DNA of 64,000 nucleotides from G001797105 sp964528155 (GCA_964528155.1 CAZGRL010000011.1:3312-67311); one strand, 5' to 3'. Counted from the first letter of the stretch, positions 7,694-16,895 are shown. Numbers and translations: made by a program. The notes: generated by a model from the sequence alone, not told the origin.

Positions 7694-8148
7694 GGAACCG
7701 ACACCAGCAAGCATTCAGGCAAGCTCCGTGGCGGGTCGAGATGCGCTCCGCCGGCGGGACCATGCTATGGATGACCGCCCTCTTGATCATCGGGGGGATG
7801 TACCTGACGGTCAGCTCCAAAGTGGCCCAGGCCGGGCGTGAGGTGTTGACGCTCGAAAGCCGCCGCCAGGAGCTGCTGCAGAGCAACGCCGACATGCGTG
7901 CCCAGCTGGCGGAGCTGACGACCCCAGAGCGCTTGCTCGAACGAGCCGCATCCCTCGGGTTCAAGCCCGCCGGGCCAGATGACATCGACTACATCGAGGT
8001 CGACGGCTACACACCCCAGCCGGCGTTCGTCGCCCCGAGGCCGCTCGGCTCACTCGAGCCCGGCCCGACTGGACTCTCGCCGGCCTATACCGAAACTCTG
8101 GGCGCATGGCTTTCCCGCCTTGTCGGTGGGAGCGACAGCCACCCATGA
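7690..8148 (+). CDS. ftsL: FtsL-like cell division protein
   Basis: About 152 residues. Bitopic membrane protein: a basic N-terminus, one transmembrane segment (MLWMTALLIIGGMYLTVSS, about residues 25-45), then a short coiled coil (residues 50-85, LTLESRRQELLQSNADMRAQ) and a Pro-rich tail. Topology, size and position directly before ftsI fit FtsL, part of the FtsQLB complex that activates septal synthesis; sequence conservation in this family is low. GTG 7690 is preferred because AGGGG lies 6 bases upstream and the codon overlaps the preceding stop; ATG 7654 is the alternative. The stop overlaps the ftsI start (ATGA). Confidence 0.75.
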   Translation: MRNRHQQAFRQAPWRVEMRSAGGTMLWMTALLIIGGMYLTVSSKVAQAGREVLTLESRRQELLQSNADMRAQLAELTTPERLLERAASLGFKPAGPDDIDYIEVDGYTPQPAFVAPRPLGSLEPGPTGLSPAYTETLGAWLSRLVGGSDSHP

Positions 8149-9929
8149 ATGAGTTCGCCAATCCCGGCACCCGAATTCGGCTTGTACTCCTGGGCATGGC
8201 TTTGGTCGCCGGCGGGATGGTGGTCCAACTCGTCCGGGTCCAGTTTGGCCCGTATGCTCCCGTCTTCAAGGACCTGGGCAGCTCATCGGCCGGTCGCCTT
8301 GAGCGAGTCATACCGGATCGAGGGTTGATCTACGACCGGAACGGGAAACTGCTGGCGGCCAATTCGACCATGTACTACCTGGAAGTCGAGCTCCGCCAGC
8401 TCACACCTGAGAGCATTCAGGCGATCCCGAAGGTCGTATCCACGCTGCTCTCGATCGACCCCGAGAACGTCCAGGCTCAGCTCGATCGCGACTATGCCTC
8501 CGAGGGTCAACTGCGGATCCGCCTGACCCGCCCTGAATCGGACGGCAAGACCTGGCCGATCAGCATTGATGAGGCCACCGCCGACGTGATCAGAGGGTTC
8601 ATGGTGACGGGGAGTGGGCTTGATCTGAGCGGTCTCTCTCTGGTGGCGGCGCCGAAGCGGATCTATCCGACCGGGTCGCTTCTCGGCCACGTGTTGGGAA
8701 TTGTCAACCAGGAGGGGAAGGGCTTCTTCGGGATCGAGGGTTTCTACGACGAATGGCTCGCCGGGAAACCGATCACGATTGAGAGACCCCTCATCCCGCC
8801 CGATGCGCGGCTCCAACCCGATCCGCCCGCGGGGGTCAACCTGGTCCTGTCGATCGACGTCAACATCCAGCAGATGGTCGAGACGGCCCTGGAGAAAGCG
8901 ATCGAAACTTCCCAGGCGGAGAGCGGACAGGTGATTGTCATGGATCCGCACACCGGTGAGATCCTGGCCATGGCCGCATACCCGACCCTCGATCCGACAG
9001 CTTATGAGCCATGGTTGGAGAAGGAACAGGCGAAGGAAGCCGTGATCAGCCCCGCCGCATCGGGGCAGTACGAACCGGGCTCGACGTTCAAGGTCCTGGT
9101 GATGGCGGGCGCACTCGACTCCAGCGTGGTCCAGCCGGATGACGTGTACATCGACACCGGCGAAATCGAAGTCGGTGGCAACGTCATCCGGAACTGGGAC
9201 GGGAATGCCTGGGGTCCGCAAACGATGATCGGCTGCATGGAGCATTCGCTGAATGTCTGCCTGGCCTATGTCGGGTCTCAGAAACTCGGCGCCGGATTGT
9301 TGTACGGCTACCTGAACGCCTTTGGGATTGGGCAACTGACCGGGGTTGACCTGGCGGGGGAAGTGCAAGGCGGTCTGCGCACACCTCGCAACGAGGACTG
9401 GACGGAGTCCGATCTAGGGACAAACTCTTTCGGGCAGGGTGTGTCGGTGACGCCTGTTCAATTGATGGCAGCCGTCGGTGCTGTCGCCAACCGGGGCGTG
9501 ATGATCCAACCACATCTCGTCCGAGAGGTCGTCGGTCCGCAGGGTGTGTACTGGCCGAAGCCCACGGTCCTGGGCAAGCCGATCAAGTCGGAGACGGCCG
9601 AGGTGCTCACGGACATGTTGGCGCAATCACTGGGTGATGAGACGAGCAACGCCAGCGTCCCGGGTTATCGGTTGGCCGGCAAGACTGGGACGGCTCAAGT
9701 TCCCGGGGAGTTCGGCTACGACCCGAAGTGGACCATCGCTTCCTTTATTGGTTGGGGTCCGATCCCCGACCCGCAGTTCGTAGTGTACGTTCGCATCGAT
9801 AAACCGCAGAACTCACCCTGGGGCTCGGTGGTCGCCGCGCCGGTGTTCCAGGACGTGGTCAAACGGCTCGTTGTCATGATGAACATCCCGCCCGACCCGG
9901 TGCGGATGGAGTTGGCCGGTGGTGGATAG
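8145..9929 (+). CDS. ftsI: peptidoglycan D,D-transpeptidase FtsI (class B PBP)
   Basis: 594 residues. Septal class B penicillin-binding protein: an N-terminal membrane anchor (LVLLGMALVAGGMVVQLV), a dimerisation domain beginning with IPDRGLIYDRNG (RG.I.DRNG motif), and a transpeptidase domain. The active-site motifs are all present: SxxK as S-T-F-K at residue 313, SxN as S-L-N at 368, and KTG at 513. No PASTA domain follows. ATG 8145 overlaps the ftsL stop (ATGA). murF overlaps its 3' end by 11 bases, with no murE in between. Confidence 0.93.
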   Translation: MNEFANPGTRIRLVLLGMALVAGGMVVQLVRVQFGPYAPVFKDLGSSSAGRLERVIPDRGLIYDRNGKLLAANSTMYYLEVELRQLTPESIQAIPKVVSTLLSIDPENVQAQLDRDYASEGQLRIRLTRPESDGKTWPISIDEATADVIRGFMVTGSGLDLSGLSLVAAPKRIYPTGSLLGHVLGIVNQEGKGFFGIEGFYDEWLAGKPITIERPLIPPDARLQPDPPAGVNLVLSIDVNIQQMVETALEKAIETSQAESGQVIVMDPHTGEILAMAAYPTLDPTAYEPWLEKEQAKEAVISPAASGQYEPGSTFKVLVMAGALDSSVVQPDDVYIDTGEIEVGGNVIRNWDGNAWGPQTMIGCMEHSLNVCLAYVGSQKLGAGLLYGYLNAFGIGQLTGVDLAGEVQGGLRTPRNEDWTESDLGTNSFGQGVSVTPVQLMAAVGAVANRGVMIQPHLVREVVGPQGVYWPKPTVLGKPIKSETAEVLTDMLAQSLGDETSNASVPGYRLAGKTGTAQVPGEFGYDPKWTIASFIGWGPIPDPQFVVYVRIDKPQNSPWGSVVAAPVFQDVVKRLVVMMNIPPDPVRMELAGGG

Positions 9930-11367
9930 AGAAGAACTGGCCGGCATGCTGACGCTCGGCGTCGTCATCGAGGCCATCTGCAATCGAGACGCCACATCCG
10001 TGAACTTTCGCCTCATGGATGTGCATATCGATTCGCGGCAGGTGGATCAGGGATCGCTCTTCATTGCCTTGCCCGGAGAGCGGGTCGACGGGCATGAGTT
10101 TCTCCAGCAGGCTTTCGAGCGAGGTGCGTTGGTGGCGATCGTCGATAAGGATCCACCCGAAGGCACATCCGTGCTCGACCTGCGCCGGACGCCGAGCGAC
10201 GAACAGCTCACAAACCTGCGCTTCCCCTTGTGCCTGCGAGTGGAGAACTCACTGGAGGCGATGCAGCGAGCCGCGGCCTTCTGGCGGGGCAAACTGGATC
10301 TGCGGGTGATCGGCATCACGGGCAGCGTGGGGAAGTCGACAACCAAAGAGTTGGTGGCTGCGGTTCTGGCGCGACGCTATCGCACGTTGCGCAGCCCGGG
10401 GAATCTGAACAACGAGATCGGTCTTCCGCTCACCTTGCTTCGGCTGAGAAAGTCTCACGAGCGGGCCGTACTCGAGATGGGTTTCTACGTGCCCGGGGAA
10501 ATCGCCTTGTTGTGCGAGTGGGCCCGGCCGCAGATCGGGGTGATCACCAACATCAGTCAGGTTCACCTCGAGCGAGCCGGGAGCATGGAGGCCATCTTCA
10601 GCGGGAAGTCGGAGCTCGTCGAAGCCCTGCCGCCGGCGCCGGACGGCACGGCCGTCTTGAACCACGATGAGCCGCTGGTCCGTCGGATGGCCGACCGCAC
10701 TCAGGCGGAGATCTTCTACTACGGCCTGACCTCCGAGGCCGACCTTTGGGCGGATGAAATCGAGGGGCTTGGGTTGGGCGGAGTTCGATTTGTCATGCAC
10801 TACGAGGGAGATGCCATCCACGTCCGTGTCCCGCTGCTGGGGCGGCATTCGGTTCACACGGCATTGCGGGCCTCAGCCGTTGGTCTGGTGGACGGGCTGA
10901 CCTGGGAAGAGATCGTCGCCGGACTTCAAGGCGGGCAGAGCCAGCTCCGCCTGTTCGCCGTACCTGGACCGGGGGGCAGCCTGCTGCTCGACGACACCTA
11001 CAACGCTGCCCCGACGTCGATGATCGCCGCCCTCAACCTGCTGGCCGAGCTTGAGGGTCGACGGATCGCAGTGCTGGGCGACATGCTCGAGTTAGGCGAA
11101 TTCGAGGAGCGCGGTCACCGCATGGTCGGGGTCCGCGCTGCCGAAGTCGTCGATGAGCTGGTGACCGTCGGCGAGCGGGCCCGCTGGATCGCCGACGAAG
11201 CATTGCGGGCCGGGCTTCAGCCGGCGGCTGTCACTCAATTGGCGGACGTCGCCGAGACGACCGAATTCCTGCGCGGACGCGTCGGAAGTGGCGACGTGGT
11301 CCTAATCAAAGGCTCGCGGGCGCTGCATATGGAAGACCTGGTGGCCGCGCTTGGAGAGGACGAGTGA
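9919..11367 (+). CDS. murF: UDP-MurNAc-tripeptide--D-Ala-D-Ala ligase MurF
   Basis: 482 residues. ATP-dependent ligase adding the D-Ala-D-Ala dipeptide to the UDP-MurNAc tripeptide. Domain 1 has IDSRQVDQGSLFIALPGERVDG (S-R-x(5-6)-G-D/S-LF-A). The P-loop GITGSVGKSTTK begins near residue 132, followed by SPGNLNNEIGLPLTLL, typical of MurF, and VTNISQVHL. The C-terminal domain has DDTYNAAPTSM and LGDMLELGE. The GTG at 9919 overlaps ftsI; GTG 9922 and ATG 9946 are alternative starts. The ligase step before it (MurE) is not encoded nearby. Confidence 0.92.
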   Translation: MVDREELAGMLTLGVVIEAICNRDATSVNFRLMDVHIDSRQVDQGSLFIALPGERVDGHEFLQQAFERGALVAIVDKDPPEGTSVLDLRRTPSDEQLTNLRFPLCLRVENSLEAMQRAAAFWRGKLDLRVIGITGSVGKSTTKELVAAVLARRYRTLRSPGNLNNEIGLPLTLLRLRKSHERAVLEMGFYVPGEIALLCEWARPQIGVITNISQVHLERAGSMEAIFSGKSELVEALPPAPDGTAVLNHDEPLVRRMADRTQAEIFYYGLTSEADLWADEIEGLGLGGVRFVMHYEGDAIHVRVPLLGRHSVHTALRASAVGLVDGLTWEEIVAGLQGGQSQLRLFAVPGPGGSLLLDDTYNAAPTSMIAALNLLAELEGRRIAVLGDMLELGEFEERGHRMVGVRAAEVVDELVTVGERARWIADEALRAGLQPAAVTQLADVAETTEFLRGRVGSGDVVLIKGSRALHMEDLVAALGEDE

Positions 11368-12368
11368 GCTCAACCGCCGCCGCCCTCTCATTGGGAGGCA
11401 TCGCTTTTGTGCTGACCGTCATCTGGGGCGGTCCGATGATTCAGATCCTGCGGATTCTCAAGATCGGAAAACAGATTCGCATTGAGGGTCCGCAACGTCA
11501 CATCGCCAAGCTGGGAACGCCGACGATGGGGGGCTGGTTGTTCGTCTCGTCGGTGGTGCTGATCACGGCTGTTCTGAATCTGGTCTCGATCTTGAGCGAG
11601 CTGACCGTCATCGGTCGCTCGATCATCTTTCCCATGCTGATCATGGTCGCCTTCGCTACGCTGGGCGCGCTGGACGATTGGCAGGGGATCCGGGGCAAGG
11701 CGCGCGGTCAAGGGATGCGCGCCCGCTGGAAGTTCCTGTGGCAGGTGCTGATCGCGCTCGCTGCCGGCCTGGTCTTGAAATACGTCCTGCAGGCACCCGA
11801 ACTGTATCTGCCGAACTATCCCGAGGAAATCGAGCTTGGGATCTGGTACGTACCGATTGCCATGTTTGTGATCGTGGCGACGAGCAACGCCGTGAATCTG
11901 ACCGACGGCTTGGATGGATTGGCGGGATTGATCGCGGCGACGGCCTTCGCCGCTTACGGCGCCATCGCCGCGATGCAAGGGCAGATCTTCTTGGTGCGGT
12001 TCTGCTTCACTGTGGTCGGTGCTCTGTTCGCCTTCCTTTGGTACAACGTGTACCCGGCCGAGTTGTTTATGGGAGACACCGGGTCGCTTGCCCTCGGCGC
12101 CACCCTGGCGGTCGTGGCATTGATGACCGGCCAATGGGCCTTGCTGCCCGTGATCGCCATCATCCCGGTCAGTGTGACCATGAGCGACATTCTGCAGATC
12201 GCCTACTTCCGTGTGACGAAAGGCCGGCGCCTGTTCAAGATGGCGCCGCTCCAACACCACTTCGAACTCATTGGATGGAGTGAAACGCAGGTCGTGCAGC
12301 GCTTCTGGCTCGTCGGGCTATTGGCGGCCATGGTGGGCGTGGCGCTGGCGATGCTGAAAGGGAGCTGA
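11364..12368 (+). CDS. mraY: phospho-MurNAc-pentapeptide-transferase MraY
   Basis: 334 residues, about ten membrane segments. Transfers phospho-MurNAc-pentapeptide to undecaprenyl phosphate, making lipid I. Family motifs: the GPQRHIAKLGTPTMGG loop near residue 42, DDWQGI with the catalytic Asp pair region, NAVNLTDGLDGLAGL, FMGDTGSLALG, and the His-rich loop APLQHHFELIGW. GTG 11364 overlaps the murF stop (GTGA). The next gene starts 1 base after its stop. Confidence 0.95.
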   Translation: MSSTAAALSLGGIAFVLTVIWGGPMIQILRILKIGKQIRIEGPQRHIAKLGTPTMGGWLFVSSVVLITAVLNLVSILSELTVIGRSIIFPMLIMVAFATLGALDDWQGIRGKARGQGMRARWKFLWQVLIALAAGLVLKYVLQAPELYLPNYPEEIELGIWYVPIAMFVIVATSNAVNLTDGLDGLAGLIAATAFAAYGAIAAMQGQIFLVRFCFTVVGALFAFLWYNVYPAELFMGDTGSLALGATLAVVALMTGQWALLPVIAIIPVSVTMSDILQIAYFRVTKGRRLFKMAPLQHHFELIGWSETQVVQRFWLVGLLAAMVGVALAMLKGS

Positions 12369-12369
12369 T

Positions 12370-12720
12370 ATGGACATTGGCATGCTCTGGTTCGATGACA
12401 GTGCGCGTTCGACCGACGAGAAGATCAAGCGCGCCGTGGCTTTCTACGCGGAGAAATACGGCCGCGCTCCGACGCTGTGCATGGTCCATCCGACCACGGC
12501 GCAAGCCGATGGCGTCATCGGAGGCATCCAGGTCCGCCCGGCCCGCTCCGTCCTGCCGCACCATTTTCTTGTCGGGATCGAGGACGAGAAGACCAACGGG
12601 AAGGGCGCTCCGGCGAAGCAACTCACGCTGGACCTGAACGACGAAGCAGGAGAAACCAAGGCTGAGCGGCCGAAACCTCGCCGGGCTGCCATGCCGGCCC
12701 TGGACGGTCGGGCTGCTTGA
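12370..12720 (+). CDS. unrecognised 116-aa protein inserted in the dcw cluster
   Basis: Starts 1 base after mraY and ends 10 bases before murD, so it is co-transcribed with the wall genes. The sequence starts MDIGMLWFDD, followed by a helical stretch (EKIKRAVAFYAEKYGRAPTL), CMVHPTTA, a strand-rich part ending HHFLVGIED, and a basic Lys/Arg/Pro-rich tail. No signal peptide or membrane segment. I do not recognise the family; the compact alpha/beta core with a charged tail suggests a small adaptor or binding protein. The context points to wall synthesis or division, but no function is assigned. Confidence 0.7.
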   Translation: MDIGMLWFDDSARSTDEKIKRAVAFYAEKYGRAPTLCMVHPTTAQADGVIGGIQVRPARSVLPHHFLVGIEDEKTNGKGAPAKQLTLDLNDEAGETKAERPKPRRAAMPALDGRAA

Positions 12721-12730
12721 TGGAGGCGAG

Positions 12731-14107
12731 TTGGCCGATTGGGCGGGGATGCGGGTGGTTGTGCTCGGCCTAGCCCGCCAGGGCAAGGCCCTGGCGCGCT
12801 ACCTGGCTGAGCACGGAGCCGAAGTCACCGTGAGCGATGTCAAGACGGCAACCGAAGTCGCTGATTCCACTCAGGAGCTCGAGGACCTCGACCTGAGGTT
12901 CGTCTTCGGCAGCCACCCGCCAGAGTTGATCGAGGGCGCCGACCTGTTATGCCTTTCCGGCGGGGTGCCCGCCGGGCTGCCGCTGGCAGAGCAGGCGCGG
13001 GAGAAAGGGATCCGCGTCACTAACGACGCGCAACTCTTCCTTGAAACATCCTTGGCGCCCTCGATCGGGATCACCGGCTCCGCCGGCAAATCCACCGTGA
13101 CCGCGCTCGTCGGCCGGATGGCCGAAGCGAGCTTCGAACGGCTGGGACGCAAAGTCTGGGTCGGCGGCAACATCGGGCGGCCGTTGATCGCCGATGTGGA
13201 CCGGATCCAGTCGAATGATCTGGTTGTGATCGAGCTTTCCTCCTTCCAATTGGAGTTGATGACGCTCAGTCCACACATCGCGGCTGTCCTCAACATCACG
13301 CCCAACCATCTTGACCGCCACGGGACCATGCAGGCCTACATCGCCGCCAAGCGCTGCATCCTCGAATTCCAGGAGCCTGAGGATGTTGCCGTCCTCGGTA
13401 GCGAAGACCCGGCAGCATGGGCGCTCCGCAAAGACGTTCGCGGACGGCTGGTCGGCTTCGGGTGGTCACTCGAAGACCGGGAAGGCGCCTATCTGGACGG
13501 CGATTCCATCCGCGTGCACTGGGATGGACGCACGATCACGATCTGCAAGATCGATGCCGTACGGCTGCGCGGTCGACACAATTTGCTCAACGTATTGGCT
13601 GCCTGCGCCATCGGCGCGGCGACCGGCCTCTCGTCGGACGCGCTCGAGGCGGGCATTCGGAGTTTCACCGGCCTTCCACACCGTCTCGAGCGGGTCAGGC
13701 AGGTGGGCGGCGTTGAATGGGTAAATGACTCCATCGCCACTGCGCCCGAGCGGGCCATTGCCGCTATTCAATCCTTCGATCAACCGCTGGTCCTGCTCGC
13801 CGGCGGTCGCGACAAGGATCTTCCCTGGGACCGATTGGCTGCTCTCATCGTCGAGCGGGTCGATCATCTGGTGGTCTTCGGTGAGGCAGCCGACAAGGTC
13901 GAGACCGCGGTCAAGGCGCACGCTCCCGCATCCCGACCGCTGACGCTCGATCGAGCACCGGATCTGGAGTCGGCGGTGCGAGCCGCCGCGCGTGTGGCTG
14001 AAGCGGGGGATGTTGTTCTGCTGGCGCCAGGCGGCACGAGTTTCGACGAGTTTAGGGATTTCGAAGCGCGCGGGGAGAAGTTCCGCGAATTGGTGAACGC
14101 GCTGTGA
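12731..14107 (+). CDS. murD: UDP-MurNAc-L-alanine--D-glutamate ligase MurD
   Basis: 458 residues. Adds D-Glu to UDP-MurNAc-L-Ala. The N-terminal Rossmann part reads VVVLGLARQGKALARYLAEHG. The P-loop GITGSAGKSTVTALVG lies near residue 115, followed by VGGNIGRPLI (MurD-specific), ELSSFQLE and NITPNHLDRHGTM. The C-terminal domain includes VNDSIATAPERAIAAI and LLAGGRDKDLPWD. The TTG start at 12731 is supported by GGAGG at 12722-12726. Its stop overlaps the ftsW start (GTGA). Confidence 0.95.
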   Translation: MADWAGMRVVVLGLARQGKALARYLAEHGAEVTVSDVKTATEVADSTQELEDLDLRFVFGSHPPELIEGADLLCLSGGVPAGLPLAEQAREKGIRVTNDAQLFLETSLAPSIGITGSAGKSTVTALVGRMAEASFERLGRKVWVGGNIGRPLIADVDRIQSNDLVVIELSSFQLELMTLSPHIAAVLNITPNHLDRHGTMQAYIAAKRCILEFQEPEDVAVLGSEDPAAWALRKDVRGRLVGFGWSLEDREGAYLDGDSIRVHWDGRTITICKIDAVRLRGRHNLLNVLAACAIGAATGLSSDALEAGIRSFTGLPHRLERVRQVGGVEWVNDSIATAPERAIAAIQSFDQPLVLLAGGRDKDLPWDRLAALIVERVDHLVVFGEAADKVETAVKAHAPASRPLTLDRAPDLESAVRAAARVAEAGDVVLLAPGGTSFDEFRDFEARGEKFRELVNAL

Positions 14108-15354
14108 CCAGTCAAGCCGTGACCACCGGCGATCGCATGCGAGCCGTCATCCGCAAGCAAGTCCGGACGATGGGGGCTGATCCATGGCTGCTCCTCTTGA
14201 CAGGGATCATGCTCGCCTTCGGATTGGTCATGGTCTACTCCGCCAGTTGGGATGTGTCGTGGCGTCTGACTCACGATCCAAGTGCCTTGTTCCGCCGGCA
14301 GGTCATCAACTTGCTGATCGGCCTGTTTGTCTGCGCCGCTGCCTATCGTTTCCCGTTGCGATGGATCAAGGGCCTGGCGCTGCCGATGATCATCGTGGCC
14401 ATGCTCACCCTTCTGGCCGTCCTGTTGCTCAATGCCGGCAGCGAGCCGCGACGTTCGTTCCTGGAAGGTTCGGTCCAGCCATCGGAGATGGCCAAACTGA
14501 TCGTGATCATCTACCTGGCGGTGTGGATGGAGTCCAAGGGAGACCGCATTGCGGAGTGGGGATACGGCTTCCTCCCGTTGATGGTGATCATCGGGATCGT
14601 CGGCGGCCTGATCCTGCTCCAACCCGACTTGAGCGCCGTGCTGACCGTCGGGGTTGTGGCCCTGGTGATGTTCTACCTCGCCGGAGCCAGGGCCTCGCAG
14701 TCGATCCTGGTTACCCTCGGCAGCGGACTGTTCGGGTTCCTTCTTGTTCGTGTGACAACGACCGGACGACAGCGATGGGCCGACTATCTCGCCGGGTTGG
14801 TCGACATCGAAAAGGCTTCCTATCACGTCCAGCGTTCGCTGCAAGCCTTCTACTCCGGCGGGATCCTGGGTCGCGGGCTTGGCGCCAGCCAGGAGAAATT
14901 CGGCCTGCTTCCCGCCCCGCACACAGACAGCATCTACGCCGTCATCGGCGAGGAGCTCGGGCTCATCGGCGCGCTAGCCGTCCTGGTCTTGTTCTGCCTT
15001 TTTCTCTGGCGGGGATTTCGCATCGCCGCCGAGTCACCCGACCGGCTGGGGATGTTGCTCGGCGGCGGGATCACATTCTGGATCGGCGTTGAAGCCCTGG
15101 TGAATATGGCAGTCCTGCTTGGGCTGCTTCCGTTCGCCGGGAACGCCCTTCCATTGTTCAGTTACGGGGGGTCAAGCCTCGTGACATGCCTGACGGCCGT
15201 CGGCCTTCTGTTGAATATATCCAGGAGCGTCCGTCGGCCTACGCTGGAAAAGAACCTGGAGGGACATGTTACGACTATTGGTATCGGCTGGCGGCACCGG
15301 CGGCGGCGTGTATCCCGCCTTGGCGGTCGTCGCAGCGCTCGGCGCGAGGGCTGA
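14104..15354 (+). CDS. ftsW: SEDS peptidoglycan glycosyltransferase FtsW
   Basis: 416 residues with about ten membrane segments. Lipid II polymerase of the divisome, partner of FtsI. SEDS signatures: FRRQVINLLIGL, QPSEMAKLIVIIYLA, LLQPDLSAVLTVG, YHVQRSLQAFYSGG, HTDSIYAVIGEELG, and PLFSYGGSSL near the C-terminus. The last 30 residues are a low-complexity Arg-rich tail read through the 5' end of murG: the two genes overlap by 89 bases, far more than the 4-8 bases elsewhere in this cluster. The GTG start overlaps the murD stop. Confidence 0.93.
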   Translation: MTSQAVTTGDRMRAVIRKQVRTMGADPWLLLLTGIMLAFGLVMVYSASWDVSWRLTHDPSALFRRQVINLLIGLFVCAAAYRFPLRWIKGLALPMIIVAMLTLLAVLLLNAGSEPRRSFLEGSVQPSEMAKLIVIIYLAVWMESKGDRIAEWGYGFLPLMVIIGIVGGLILLQPDLSAVLTVGVVALVMFYLAGARASQSILVTLGSGLFGFLLVRVTTTGRQRWADYLAGLVDIEKASYHVQRSLQAFYSGGILGRGLGASQEKFGLLPAPHTDSIYAVIGEELGLIGALAVLVLFCLFLWRGFRIAAESPDRLGMLLGGGITFWIGVEALVNMAVLLGLLPFAGNALPLFSYGGSSLVTCLTAVGLLLNISRSVRRPTLEKNLEGHVTTIGIGWRHRRRRVSRLGGRRSARREG

Positions 15355-16369
15355 AGTGCTCTGGGTCGGCTCGGAGGGAGGCATGGAAGCGTCGCTCGTG
15401 AAACGCGCCAACATCGCCCTTGAGAGCATTCCCGCCGCCGGTGTCCACGGAGTTGGCGCGAGGCGCTTGCCGATGAACCTGCTGCGACTCACGCAGGGGT
15501 TCCGCGCCTCGTGCCGCATTATCCGCCGCTACCAACCTGACGTCATCTTGCTCACCGGGGGCTACGTCGGCGTGCCGGTATCGCTGGCGAGCGGGAGAAC
15601 CCCCAAGGCGGTGTATGTGCCTGACATCGAGCCCGGTCTGGCGTTGCGCTTGGCCAGCTGGCTTGCGGACGTCGTCGCCGTCACCGCCGAAGAGACCCGC
15701 CGCTACCTCCCGGCCCGGAAGCGCGTCCGGGTCACGGGCTATCCGACGCGCCCTGAGCTGCGCACGATGGAGCAGGCCGACGCCCGCCGCTCCCTCGGGC
15801 TGGCTGTAGACCAGCCCGTGCTCCTGGCCTTCGGCGGCTCCCGTGGCGCTCGCTCGATCAATCACGCCATCTGGGACAAGCTGCCCGACTATCTCGATCG
15901 CGCCCAACTCGTCCACATTATCGGCGAGCTCGACTGGCCGAAGGCCGCTCCGATTCAGGCCGGCCTGTCCACGGCGCAACAAGCGCGGTACCACCCCTTC
16001 GCCTACCTGCACGACGAGATGGGCGCGGCGCTGGCCTCAGCCGATCTGGCGGTCGCTCGCGCCGGCGCCTCGACACTCGGCGAGCTGCCACTGTTCGGAT
16101 TGCCGGCCGTTCTCGTTCCATACCCACATGCGTGGCGCTACCAGAAGGTCAATGCGGAATACCTCAAATCGCACGGCGCGGCCGTGATTGTGGCCGACGA
16201 GGCATTGAGCCAGTCGCTGCTGCCGACGGTGAGTGCTCTGCTTTCCGATCCGCGGCGGTTGGCGGAGATGTCGCGTGCGGCGCAGGCGCTTGCCCGTCCG
16301 GACGCGGCCCGGGCGATCGCTCGCGAGGTCGAAATTCTGGCACGCAGTCAAGGTGCGACGAATGATTAG
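15266..16369 (+). CDS. murG: UDP-GlcNAc--lipid I GlcNAc transferase MurG (divergent)
   Basis: 367 residues, GT-B fold enzyme converting lipid I to lipid II. The N-terminal loop is SAGGTGGGVYPALAVV, where the canonical GGTGGH has Gly instead of His. LLTGGYVGVPV (G-G-Y-x-S/G-x-P) is present, but the usual EQNAxPG block is replaced by VPDIEPGLA. In the C-domain, FGGSRGARSIN, RAGASTLGELP and a PYPHA block are present, followed by YQKVNAEYL in place of HQ.xNA. Position and overall layout support MurG; the changed motifs are listed as a finding. ATG 15266 has GGAGGG 5 bases upstream, inside ftsW. Confidence 0.85.
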   Translation: MLRLLVSAGGTGGGVYPALAVVAALGARAEVLWVGSEGGMEASLVKRANIALESIPAAGVHGVGARRLPMNLLRLTQGFRASCRIIRRYQPDVILLTGGYVGVPVSLASGRTPKAVYVPDIEPGLALRLASWLADVVAVTAEETRRYLPARKRVRVTGYPTRPELRTMEQADARRSLGLAVDQPVLLAFGGSRGARSINHAIWDKLPDYLDRAQLVHIIGELDWPKAAPIQAGLSTAQQARYHPFAYLHDEMGAALASADLAVARAGASTLGELPLFGLPAVLVPYPHAWRYQKVNAEYLKSHGAAVIVADEALSQSLLPTVSALLSDPRRLAEMSRAAQALARPDAARAIAREVEILARSQGATND

Positions 16370-16895
16370 CCTCGTCGTCCTATGCGGACTGTTTGTCGTA
16401 CTCTTCGCCGTGATCGGCGCCATGCGCGGCTGGGCCAAGGAATTGCTCGTGACCAGCGCCGTCATCCTCGGCCTGTTTCTGAATGCCATCCTGGAGACCT
16501 ACATCGAGCCCTATCGTGCCGCCATGTTCCTGCAGCCTCCAAGTACGCAGTTCACCGTGCGGGCCGTCGTCCTGATCATGCTGGCGTTCTTCGGATATCA
16601 GACTCCGAATCTGCGCGCCCTGCAGCCAAAACTCGCCCGTGAACGTATCGAGGAGATCTTGCTTGGGTTGGTGCTCGGCGCGCTCAACGGTTATCTGCTG
16701 GTTGGATCGATCTGGTACTACCTCCACCAATCGGGTTACCCGACGAATCTCATTATCCAACCGCCCGAGGGTTCCGATCTGGCCCTTCAGATCGAAGCAG
16801 TGGTCAAGTATCTGCCGCCGACGGTCCTGCCCGTTCCGCAGGTCTACTTCGCCGTCGGTGTTGTGTTTATCTTCATCATCGTCGTGTTCGTATGA
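16362..16895 (+). CDS. CvpA-like four-helix membrane protein
   Basis: 177 residues, four predicted membrane segments: residues 3-20, 27-43, 65-80 and about 105-125, plus a C-terminal one ending in a run of Ile/Val/Phe. The first helix, MISLVVLCGLFVVLFAVIGA, followed by a short MRGWAKELLV, matches the CvpA/colicin V production protein pattern (F..i.G..rG..ke). ATG 16362 overlaps the murG stop by 8 bases, and its own stop overlaps murC (ATGA). A CvpA-like gene at this place suggests an envelope role, but no activity is known. Confidence 0.6.
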   Translation: MISLVVLCGLFVVLFAVIGAMRGWAKELLVTSAVILGLFLNAILETYIEPYRAAMFLQPPSTQFTVRAVVLIMLAFFGYQTPNLRALQPKLARERIEEILLGLVLGALNGYLLVGSIWYYLHQSGYPTNLIIQPPEGSDLALQIEAVVKYLPPTVLPVPQVYFAVGVVFIFIIVVFV

